A DNA stretch of 64,000 nt from Odontesthes bonariensis (taxonomy: Eukaryota > Chordata > Actinopteri > Atheriniformes > Atherinopsidae), in the NCBI RefSeq assembly GCF_027942865.1, contig NC_134515.1, forward strand, positions 19,986,227 through 20,050,226, in the 5' to 3' direction. Position 1 is the stretch's first letter. Each line of letters begins with the position of its first letter. Positions 53,634 through 64,000 of this stretch are shown here, piece after piece. The notes beneath the pieces were generated by a model that was not told the origin of the DNA, searched no databases, and saw only the letters and a list, made by a program, of their open reading frames with translations. A program made the position numbers and the translations under genes.

Positions 53634-56600
53634 ATGGATTCTCCAATACTGGTAATGTTAGCGGATGCATTTACTTGTTACAACAGAACGTCATTAAAGT
53701 GTATAATTGGTTCATTTAATTACTTATTGAGGATTATCTCCCTCGAAACGCGGCGACATATGGATACTTACCTTTCTATCGAGTTAACTTGACGGGGCTA
53801 AGTAACGTTAGCTTACCAGTTAGCATAAAGCCAGCCTCGTATATGCGTTTGTTGATGATGTGGAAGTGTCATGTCCTCCTTACGAGCTGACAAATGTTAG
53901 GTTTTTCATTTTAAACACAATTTTAATAAAAAATGTGGATTCATTTGGTTTGTCTTCAGCTAACGTGAGGGTCCACACAGCCGCCCAGTCATAGTTGGTT
54001 TTGGTTAGCTCAGTTTTCGTCTGAGACATATGTTTACCACTTATTACTGTGTAGGTTATGGTAATGCAGTGTATTGCTGTCCTCACAGGAACCATCCTTG
54101 TACACCGTCAAAGCGGTTCTGATTCTGGATAACGATGGAGACAGGCTTTATGCCAAGGTATGATTGTGGCACCTTGTCTTTATTAATTTATTCAGAGGGA
54201 AAAAAATGTTTGATACTTTTCAGAACTACTCCCTTTCATCAAAGAGGATACTTAACTGCATCACTTTAATGATTAAAATGGTCACGTGTTTTTAAAGTGA
54301 GAACCAGCCCGTGAAAAATAAAGTGACATAACCATAATAAATAATGAAATGACCCCACCAATAACCCACACCAATATACAGGCCATCAATGCCCCGTATG
54401 ACGTGCCGTATTTTTTATCTCGAACATGGGCCCTGCAGTGTTACCATGGTTAAGATTCCTACACGTGACAAAACAAGTAAAAGAGTACACCTACAGATGT
54501 TTAGCTCACCTTGATTTTGTTCTTTTCTTTTCTTTTTTTTCAAGGATAACTTGATTTGACCCATTCTAAATTACAAATTTGTTCTGTTGGATTTTAAAGT
54601 AGGTTTCTTTACGTAGGTTGCATTTTATTTACTAAAATGCGTGAGTGTGTGTTTTTTTAAAGAATTAATAATAATTCTATAATTACTTCTTTATTACTCT
54701 CTTTTTTTGCCTAAACATAAACATGTCATGCACGAAAACCCTTGACTAGAAAAACATGGTCTTGCACGTGGAATGCAGATGTTAAAGTTGATGTTTAAAG
54801 ATGTTTAGTTGCAGCCCCAATTTTTATATCTACAGTGCAAATTTTGACATTTGATTTTCAAAATGATTTAAAAAATACAAAGATTGCATAATGTTGTTTA
54901 TTATATAATTCATCACATTACTAATTACAAAATGATGCGGAATTTTAATTGATCAACAGACCAGGATTGAATGTGAATTGAATGGATACCTTTGATTGAA
55001 TGTCGTGTTGCTTAAAGCTGCAGTCTGCAACTCTTTTTCAAGCATAATGCCGGGAACTGTCCGGGGATTCTGAAAGTAGTACATTAAATACCCCAATACA
55101 AAAAAAAAAATGTTCTCTAGGTCCCCTATTTGTCCCGCTAGGTCCCTCCAAAGCCAGCAGGTTTGTTTACAAAATTGCAGACCGGACCAGTAAAAGGTAA
55201 CCAATCAGGTTACGAGCTGGGCTCTGCTGCCTGTCAATCACCAATTGTGCACGCGCGATACAAGGTAGGCTCGTCCCCACGCTTATTTATCTAGACTATT
55301 GAACTTCATTACGGCTTGTCTACTTACTGTGTCTTCCATGATCAGGTGAGTTGATGAATGAGGAGTCGTGTAAGCGCATCTGGCGTGCACGTCTACGTGC
55401 ACGAGTTCTCATGTGTTTTGAAGGGGCGGGACAGGAAGTTGAATAACTTTTTATTTTTCGGTTAAAAAATAAGCATTTCTTGCATTTTGCGACTACGGAG
55501 GACACCGTTTTCAATTTCAAGCGTTCTGATAGATCATGTAAACTCTTAAAATGCCAAAAAGTAGGACTTTACGTATGACAACAACAAATCCTGCAGACTG
55601 CAGCTTTAATAGTCGTATTATTATTGTTGAACCTCTTCCTGTAACGAGCTCAAAGTAATGCTGCATCTATCGTAAGAACAAACTGGCTTCGGCATGAGTG
55701 TCACCGACAAACTGGGAGAGTTGAAAAGTATTGAGACGGTGACCAGTTCCCTCTTTCTTTTTTTCACGGGGTGCAGTTGGCGTATCACCAACCGTATCCT
55801 TTGATGAATTTCAAATTTATTTTTTTTAAGTGTCATGTGGGCTGTAGATTTAGATTTCAAATGATCATCTCTTTAATTTTGCTGTCTCTACAGTATTATG
55901 ACGACACGTACCCGACGGTGAAAGAGCAGAAGGCATTTGAGAAAAACATATTCAACAAGACGCACAGAACAGACAGTAAGTAATGCTAGTCGTACTAAAT
56001 ACATCTGCTTTGGCTTAGTAAATGTCCAGATAACTTTTATATAACTTCTATATAAATAACTTATTGTTTTTTTTTTGTATTGAATTCTTTTATTCCTTTG
56101 CTATGTCCCTTTAGGTGAGATTGCATTGCTGGAGGGCCTCACGGTTGTCTACAAGAGCAATATAGACCTCTTCTTCTATGTGATTGGAAGTTCACATGAA
56201 AATGAGGTGAGCCATTACTTTTCAATTACTCTTCACCCATATAATGGTTTCAAGCCATCAGCCAGACTTAGGAAAAATGTCATTACTGTGGTGACGCACA
56301 GTGCATTTGGCCATAGAAGTAAAAGCAGCATTGCAAATACTTTTGCATCTGTTTTTCATGTTGGTTGGAAAAAAGAAGTAGAAATAGCACAATGGGTTCA
56401 TTAGTGATGGTTGTGTTCTGATATGTTCTTTTATTTTCAACAGCTTATGCTCATGGCTGTTCTCAATTGCCTTTTTGATTCCCTAAGTCAGATGTTGAGG
56501 TATGTTTTTTTTTTTTTAGATATTTAAAAGACTTCAATCATTTGGAGGGCAAAAAAATAAAAGCTGATGTTTGGAATATTGAGCTTGAGACTGAAGAGTG

Positions 56601-57671
56601 CTTATTCTTAACACTGCAGAAAAAATGTCGAAAGGAGGGCTTTGTTGGAGAATATGGAGGGGCTCTTCTTGGCTGTGGATGAAATTGTAGATGGAGGGTA
56701 AGTATACATTTATCATCATGAAACTTCTCATGCCAAGTTATCTTTTCCCTTGAAATGACTAATTGTGAATGGGACTTTTTGCATTGCCTACAGGGTGATT
56801 TTAGAGAGTGACCCACAGCAAGTCGTACATCGTGTGGCCCTTAGAGTAAGCTCCTCTTGTCTGAAATATTCAGAAACGTTTACTGCTGGTCGTGTGAGCT
56901 GTGAATATAACCGACTTGTTCTTGCAGGGGGATGATGTACCTCTGACGGAGCAGACAGTCACCCAGGTGAGAGAAAAAAAAACACACCTTGATCCTCTCT
57001 CTACTATAAAGTTTAAAAGATCCATTAGTTTATTGACTGTTGAAAGTCATTACTTCAGAGCCGGAAAACACAAGGGCATCGTCATTGCGTCACCCTCCTC
57101 TCCTACTTTGTCACTCGCCTCCAAGCTGTCATATTTGGCATCGTCTTAAATGCACGACAGTGTGCGTGATTACTAATTATTCAGTGGTAAGGTGGTAGGT
57201 AGCCAGTGGTTTCAGCTTGAATGTGTGCTCATCTGTGTGTGTGTGTGTGTGTGTTTGAGCTCTTCTTGATTAATGTTGTCATTTAAGAGGTCTGAGACTG
57301 GCTACCGCCATTCCTCCTCTGGCCATGATTAATGGCTGTCCTCATGCTTTATGGTTATGATTCAGCTTTCATTCAATGAATTAGGATGATTAATTAGACC
57401 TTGGATATATCTCCTCATTTTTATCACTTGGTCAGCATTTTTTGAGTATTTTACCAACTATTTGTAACTTTTTTTTGTCTTTTCAACACTTTGCCCTCAA
57501 CACTGCTTTTTACATCTATTCTTGTAAGGGTTTGCCTCGTGTTGTAGCCACGTCTTCACTGTCCACCACAGTTAAACATTTGTTGCAGTGATCTGCCTGG
57601 ACAAAACTGTTTTTCTTGCACAGGTTCTTCAGTCTGCCAAAGAACAGATCAAGTGGTCACTTCTTCGATAG
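53634..57671 (+). CDS. copz1: Coatomer subunit zeta-1
   Basis: Nine exons join in phase: 53634-53651, 54089-54157, 55894-55975, 56115-56206, 56444-56499, 56620-56697, 56794-56845, 56928-56966 and 57624-57671, giving 177 aa, the usual length. The zeta subunit pairs with gamma-COP in the COPI F-subcomplex that coats Golgi-to-ER vesicles. The protein is a longin/sigma-adaptin fold: [20 protein letters not shown] at the N-terminus, [29 protein letters not shown], then [10 protein letters not shown] and the C-terminal helix IKWSLLR. It is nearly identical to vertebrate COPZ1; COPZ2 differs at the N-terminus. Intron 2 (1.7 kb) carries a hAT-like insertion. The start is the first ATG after the promoter and matches the short COPZ1 N-terminus. 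Confidence 0.97.
55010..55611. mobile_element. hAT-like non-autonomous DNA transposon in copz1 intron 2
   Basis: The ends TTAAAGCTGCAGTCTGCA (from 55012) and its inverse TGCAGACTGCAGCTTTAA (to about 55609) are terminal inverted repeats. The flanks GTCGTGTT (55002-55009) and GTCGTATT (55612-55619) form an 8-bp duplication with one mismatch, which is hAT-type. The 602-bp body has no transposase ORF. It contains AACCAATCAGGTTACGAGCT and CTGTCAATCACC, text I associate with abundant fish hAT MITEs. Confidence 0.8.
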
Positions 57672-58135
57672 TCACGCCTGCGCCGGTCTACCAGCGAGCT
57701 GCTGTTCAAGCACAGTCCACACGACATCACGTCATTTTACGCCCTCTGCAACTTCAACTTCTTCAGTCCAAGCTGCGAGGAGTACATAAGACATATGACT
57801 GATCCAGTCACACTCGAGGGCTTCTGCTTGACAAAGTTTAATTTTTCACAATTTGCTCTCTCCAGTCTCGCATTGTACGATCAAAATGAAAATAAGATAT
57901 GGTGTACATTCCAGCAGCGGGTTTTGTTTTTGTTCATTTCCTTTTCCTCCGAAGACACGAGGCTTTTTATTAAAACAGAGTATTTGTCTACAGATATGAA
58001 ACACTGATTAACACCATCACAGTCTGCGACAACATTCCTTGTATCTCCAATAACAACAATTGTTGCTGTATTTAGAGCAGTACTCTCTTCCATATTTCTG
58101 TAGAAACAATAAAGCTACTTCCAATTTACATGAAT
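57672..58135 (+). other. copz1: copz1 3' UTR with poly(A) signal
   Basis: Continuous with the last exon. AATAAA is at 58108-58113, with a back-up ATTAAA near 58141. About 460 nt, with no repeat. Confidence 0.75.
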
Positions 58136-60244
58136 ATTGTTATTAAACCTTGAATAACCAGCACTGCAGTCATGTGGGCTTTGATGTTTTTCACGGGATT
58201 TTGTCATAGGAAATGTTCAAGACATTCTGGTGCTTCTAACTTTCTCTGTGGGAAGTTGTCATGCACGTCCACATTCACCCCACAGACGTCTTTAAGTTAC
58301 TTGAATGGTTATTTTGTTGATGATGCCGCGGTTGTCAAATCAGGATTTAATTAGAGCGGCGCAACAGTCTGGAAATGCTTTTAGCAACTGAGAGTTGACA
58401 CCTCGTCCCAATGGGCTGATTTTCAATCATAATTTCGGACACGTTTAGCTGTGTGACTAAAGAAGCTGAATAATATGAATGAGCGCAGCTTCACGGGGCA
58501 TTTGGCTGTGTAAATACACACAAATGCTTAAACTTTGGAGCGTGCGCAGCGCGCTACGGCTAATTTGAGACATAATTGAGCTAATGTTTGCATGCGTAAA
58601 TCGAATCTAAATCATACAATATGTGTGTGTTAATCTGATTCTGAGAAGCTTGATTTTAGTCAAACTGACCCGTTTACTTGCATTTCAAAGGCCCGGGTTT
58701 TGTACAGTGGAGGCTTGCGATCACATATGGCATTAGGACGACTTTACTACATTTTTGTATCCTATGTATAAGAGTCTGTTACTCATAGATGTGACTTGTA
58801 GACTTCAGCAGTAGACTGATACTCAAGTGCAAGGGCTCCATCTCCTGGTGTTGATGAGAAAATACAAAGCAAGAGTTCATACTCTGGGGTGGGAAGGAGT
58901 CTGAACTGAACTATAGCTGACATGGTACTGAGTTCTGTGACATGGCAATTAGTTTAATTGAGATATGTTGTATTCATGTCTTCCTTTTGAGCTCCCCCAT
59001 AGGCATTATGAATTGAATGCTTTCATGTATGCGCCACAATTGTCACACAGCAACCTCATGCGGTCGTTTCGGTACAAATGGGAAATGCACTTCAAAGAGG
59101 AATGCATGTGAGATTAGGCACTCCATCACATCATGTGATGCGTGTTTCAAGATTAGATATGATCTATCTGCATTTTCCCGGCTGGATATTTCCGTGTGTT
59201 CCTATTCTGCTTTCTCAAGGTTATACACATATTTTTTTGCCGTCAGATTATTGTGTTGGTGATGCAACACTCAGATCCAGCCACGCTTAATTCGAACCAC
59301 ACTAGATAGCAGGACCTCTTCCAGCTCCCCTATTGAGTTTTTCCTGTCACTTGGAATTTTCCTTCTCTTATTTGTACAGAGTAAAACACATAACAAGAAT
59401 CAAAACAAATATCAAGTAAATGGTTAGGAGCCTATGACCTCCACAAAGAAAGCTCCTCTAAATGAAATACATGGAGTGAAAAAAAATGAACTAAACTTAA
59501 ATAATTGAATCACATTTTTGAAGACACATGATTGAAGTGCATTTTGCATCAAAAGTGCCGATGACTCATGTTTGATACTGAGTTGCAGTTATTTCCACTA
59601 TATGGGTTGTCCTAGGAATGTGCATGTGAGTTTAAATGTATACGCATGCACACATGAGTGAGTGTATGCTTGTCGCAGTGATCATTGTTAAGGTGTTGAT
59701 ATGTGGTTGAAAAAAATTCCATTTTCATTTCTGAAATCTATATTCTGAATCTATAATTAGGAAACCAGCTCGTTTGTTTGATTTTTCATAATTGCAATTC
59801 CATTTTTGCTCGTGTGTTTGAATTTTCCTTTCTGTGTTCATTTAACATTTAATAGTCCCACAGTTCTGGTCCTGCTGTGACACGTCCGTTGACCTGAGTC
59901 ACTGGTGGTAACTGTTTCCCAAAGTGTTTTACGTAAGGTTTGACAGCTCTTTCAGTTCATCTCTCTATCTCTGCATAGTTTAGCAATACATCAAAGTGAA
60001 AAAGACATAAAGCGATTTCTCTTGGATGTAGAGTTGTCTTTGGCCTGTGGGAGTTTGTTGAGAAGATCACACACATCATGGATGTTCTTGGAATGCATGA
60101 ATTAAATCTGAGCTTTTCAATGCTCTTCTGCCCCATGGGCAATTCTTTGTTTTTTTTTACCTCCTTTTCTGGGAAAATAATTACATGACAGAAAATGTCC
60201 TGAAAATGTGAATTTGTGTTGGATTTGCTCCTATTTTTGTTCAC

Positions 60245-60420
60245 TTCTTGAGTCTGTGGCGCATGAAACGAAGGCCGTGATTATGCCCCTTTCGAAGTGT
60301 TTCACTTGACAAAACGCAGGAAGAGAGGAACCGCTAATTATTATAAATGGACTCCATTATGGGACTAGTTTACTCTTATCACACCTTTTTGCTGGTTTAA
60401 TGAAGACAGCTTATGTCTTG
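60245..60420. promoter_or_regulatory. Candidate conserved non-coding element
   Basis: A complex AT-balanced block with CCGCTAATTATTATAAATGG (homeodomain/CArG-like) and TTGCTGGTTTAATGAAG, without simple repeats. Inferred from texture alone. Confidence 0.25.
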
Positions 60421-61384
60421 GTGTGTGGTTTCAGTGGAAAAAAAAAAAAAAAGAGTGGGTGAAGGTTAAGGAAGACGAGGCCAGCAGGAATAGACAGCAG
60501 TAAATGCAATTAGATGAAATCCCCGCAAGAGCACAGCAGGGAAGAGAGGGTTAAAACAGATCCCACCCAAGATCCCTGTCCAGACACTCACTTTTCATCT
60601 AGATAGCCCTGCAGCATCATCGGCATCTCGGTGACTTGCCTTCATCCTCTAATTACAGTTGCACCATCATAAAAACCAGCCAGGTAATTTATATTAATTA
60701 TACAGGAATGAGTATAACAGTTAGAAACGCCATGGCTTGACACGCTGTACATAACATGCAGTAAAATTGTCAGAGACGTGTGGGTTAGAGCCTTGTAATT
60801 GATCGATGCATACACTGAAAGAATTGCTCTCTTTCTCGTGTGTGTGTGTGTGTGTGAGTGGACTTTGTGTATTAGAGTCAATAAATTATCATCATCTGTA
60901 AGCTTACAGAGTCTTTATGTCATAGTCAATGGGCCCCTGCACCCATCCAATAGCTTGTCCAGTTAAACAGACACAACACAGGGGAAAACAATGACAGCAT
61001 GTTGGACCCAGCAGAGATGCCTATTACAAGAAGAGCCATTATATTGTCTGAGCAGGGCACAGGGTGAGACTCACAGGATGCTTAATGACCCACTGTATTA
61101 CAATGAACAAGGCTATTATACATAGTCTCACAAACAAAGATCACTAACATAATCTTTTTAATCTGTTATTTAGTGGAGAGAAATTCATACAGTTTTAAAT
61201 GCACATTAGTACCCTGGTTTAGAGTTTAAAAAAAAAAAAAGGTTTTGGTCATATTCTCTATGTGATGTTTACATAACGCATAAGAAACATAGTATACACT
61301 GTCATTAAAGGTCTTTTTTTTTTTACATTTGTGTACTGTAGTGTAACAACTCACCACCTCAGCCACTAATAGCACCAGCAAATT

Positions 61385-61600
61385 AAGCTCATAAACCGGG
61401 ATAAGCTGTTTACATGCCACAGTATACTGGTTTCTGTCAAATAACTCCAGGTAGCATACCCAGGTTTCACAAAACCAAGATAACACCTAATCCAGGTTCC
61501 CCCAAAGCAGAATAAGATGTTTACACGTGCAACACATAACTATGACATACCAAAACCCCAACAATAACCAGTATACTGTGCGCATGTTAACATTTCGAAA
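61385..61600. repeat. Probable dispersed repeat with recurring TGTTTACA(C/T)G units
   Basis: Related units recur: AACCGGGATAAGCTGTTTACATGCC, then AGAATAAGATGTTTACACG, then ATAACCAGTATACTGTGCGC, with AGTATACTGG also at about 61424. The text resembles old teleost DNA-transposon ends, but I could not find clean termini. Confidence 0.4.
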
Positions 61601-62929
61601 TAGGTCACCGAAAGCTGCTCGAAGCGTATGTGGTTGTGCGTGTGTGCATGCAGACAAGAGGAGATATGCGCCCAGGCCTGCTCCTTTTACCTCAGCAGCA
61701 TTGTGGCAGCCTGATGTGCTTTATGGCCCCAGTTGCCCTCTCCAGGCCTGTTTATGGATTCCCATAGAAAAGAGAATAATGGCCTCTCCAAGAAAAGCCA
61801 GCCAAAAACAACACCTCCACCACCGCACTCTAGCCTGCCTTTGCCATAACTCAACCCACTATTTATGTGTCTGTAGAAGGAAAAAAAAACTTTTCATAGT
61901 AATGACATAAGATGACTGTAAATTCTGATGATAATGTTTAATTTTTTTTTGTTGGTGTAAAATAAAAGTGTCACCCCAAGTGTGTGTGGTTTATTGGATG
62001 TCATTACAAGTTGCTGAAAAAACAAACTGGGATTTTTTTTTTTTCTGTTCTGCAGCTCCGCCTTCACCATACCAGTTATTTCATGATACCTGCAAGATTT
62101 ATCACATGAAAATGTTCAAGTTTGATAGGATAATGAAAGCGCACCACCAAGGGAATTTTTAGTCAAGTAAATATTCCTCCTGATGTGTTTTCCTTCTGCT
62201 GTTTCCCCGCAGTTCTCCTGTGAGTAACTCTTTCCTGAAAGCACGCTTAAGAGGAGTGATAGTGAGAGCTCTTTGAATGTGTACACACTCACTGCTGGCG
62301 AAAGGTAAAATGGAGCGGCAGTCGGAGAAGATGGGCTTCATCGTGGCTGGATTTTCTTCCAGCATGAAATCCCCAGGGCTAATTGTTCAGGTTTGCCGCG
62401 CTGCAGTGGCAGTTCTACCATGCTCTGAACTTGCACAACTGGGGCACATCTGGCTGGTGGATAGGCTCAACTGGACTATGCTTCACCCCCTCCGTGGGCC
62501 TCACGGGCAGGTTGTAATCCTGGGGATATGCTGCTGATACTGCTGTGTCCTGACAGTCAGAGGTTACTGCTGTTGTCAGTCAATTCAAAGTTTTGGTGTG
62601 ACGATAATGCAAAAGAGCACTAAAGAAGGGCCATCAGTCATTTTCACTGTAGACAGTCAACATCAAATAGACTACTGCCATGTTGGCTGTAAACCTTTAT
62701 GAGTGTGCTGGTGTTCATCAGCCCCTACTGCTGTTTTTTATTTATTTTTTTTTGCCCTCTGCTGTTTCACTGCAGTATGTGTAAATGTGTTTTTTGGTGT
62801 TGGAGCTTAAGAATGAAAAGAAAAAAATAACATTTTCCGTGCATACTTCTAAACCCTCAGCATGTTCTCTCATCCACTCTTTCTCACTTTCTTCCCTCCC
62901 TCCCTGTGGATTCCCCAACCACACCACAA

Positions 62930-63100
62930 CCCCGTTAACAGACCGGCCTTGACAGATTTACAACCCTCGTCTTTCCATTGGCCGCCAGCGTGACAGCCGA
63001 GATTTAATGCCGCCTTCTCATTGGCCAAGGCTTGGCAGGTTAATTTATGGGTGCGCTGTGATTTGATGCCTCTCCCCTTTGAAGTGAGTTACTGCTCTGT
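62930..63100. promoter_or_regulatory. Candidate conserved element with paired CCAAT/NFI-like sites
   Basis: Complex, low-repeat sequence with TCCATTGGCC at about 62973 and CTCATTGGCCAAGG at about 63018, AGATTTAATGCC and TTAATTTATGGG. The motifs are visible; conservation is inferred only. Confidence 0.3.
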
Positions 63101-64000
63101 CGCTTATAGGACACAGAAACGGTGTCAGGTTGCAATCGTAAAATCTTATCCCTGAAGGGAGGTGGCAGTGGAGCATAATAGTCCCTACATCACGAGAGTG
63201 TCTCTTGCAAGCACAGAGGTAGCAATGAGTGAGAACCTAACAGCCAGATGTCGATCCAGAAATGCTTTTAACAAAACATTATATTCAGACTGAGGAGACT
63301 TTTTCTGATCGTGCTGCAAAAAGAGAGGAAAAAATGTGATTGTGCACGTCTCCTTGCATCCAAAACCCATCTCTTACTTTCCTCTGGATGATTTCCTATC
63401 TCGAAACATGATTTATTTTTTTTATTTTTTTTACATAACTGTTCTGCTCATTCCTCATTTCTCAAGTTTTTGGTTGAATCGGGGGTCAGAAGATTAAAAA
63501 AAAAAAAAAAATCACTTTATCACGTGCCTGATCTGCAGCTGCAAACCTCCAAAGTCACTTTCTATCTGACAACTGCATCTGCTCACTGCAGCCTCAGTGT
63601 TCGTGCAGTACCGTCATCTATCTACGGCCTATCTCTTCATCAGGCTGACAGCCTATCCTGACAAGATCGAGAGCAGGCAGAATGTGGCCCTGTAACAGCC
63701 TTCACCCATGGAAATCTCTAAGGGTAAATAGCACGGGTGCCCCTGCCCTGTCTATCAACCTCAAGTGAATTCATGCACCATCTCCCTTGGATATCAGACC
63801 CCTCCCTTAACTCTCACCTCACACTCCGTGTAGTCTGTTCAAGTGGAAAATGATTGGAAAATGAAAAGATTGAGGAAAGCCCTGGACTTGCCTTGTCAAG
63901 CAGGATTGCATAATTTCACGAAAGACCTTCTCTTGAACTTGATAACATGGGGTTACACAGCTTGGCCCCTGACAACGTGCCATGCAGGAGAGAGAAAACA

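Larger units (their letters stand above)
58140..64000. other. Gene-free region downstream of copz1
   Basis: No ORF here looks like an exon. Contents: AT-rich DNA with A/T runs, a short GT run at about 60839-60857, a repeat-like stretch at about 61385-61600, and two complex low-repeat islands (about 60245-60420 and 62930-63100) that could be conserved elements. By mammalian order the next genes should be gpr84/znf385a; none is visible. Confidence 0.55.

Overview
The window is vertebrate nuclear DNA, almost certainly from a teleost fish, probably one with a compact percomorph-type genome. The evidence is GT-AG introns, long CA/GT microsatellites, teleost-type dispersed repeats, and four recognisable protein-coding genes with short introns. 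No bacterial, viral, CRISPR or toxin locus is visible.

Layout. From 1 to about 32.8 kb there is no supportable protein-coding gene. This desert holds simple repeats, two or three old repeat fragments, and several islands of complex sequence that look like conserved non-coding enhancers; that reading is inferred from texture, as no alignment was possible. It also holds an isolated CpG-dense patch with a perfect NRF1 palindrome near 25.9 kb and a TATA-box promoter-like segment near 31.7 kb. From 32.8 to 58.1 kb lies a dense gene block: cbx5 (HP1 alpha) on minus, hnrnpa1 on plus, nfe2 (p45 NF-E2) on minus, and copz1 (coatomer zeta-1) on plus. From 58.1 to 64 kb is another gene-free stretch with repeats and possible conserved elements.

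Gene order and all four orientations match the block I know from human 12q13 (CBX5-, HNRNPA1+, NFE2-, COPZ1+), beside the HOXC cluster. The left desert is therefore probably the side facing hoxc, and any enhancers there could serve hoxc or the block itself. cbx5 and hnrnpa1 start head to head about 1 kb apart. hnrnpa1 and nfe2 converge tail to tail with about 0.2-1.1 kb between ends, and their alternative 3' UTRs may overlap. nfe2 and copz1 diverge with about 7 kb between them.

The genes do not form a pathway. They encode a heterochromatin reader, a splicing regulator, an erythroid/megakaryocyte bZIP factor and a COPI coat subunit. The most notable observations are a 420-bp DNA transposon with perfect 35-bp inverted ends abutting the copz1 core promoter, next to a UPR-type element; a 602-bp hAT-like element in copz1 intron 2; an hnRNP A1 tail without the PY of its nuclear-import signal; a possible set of extra 3' UTR exons in hnrnpa1; a phase conflict at the second coding junction of nfe2; absence of the miR-148 family hairpin that mammalian COPZ1 hosts; and a GATA/ETS motif cluster near 13.45 kb. 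I see no wholly new biological system.
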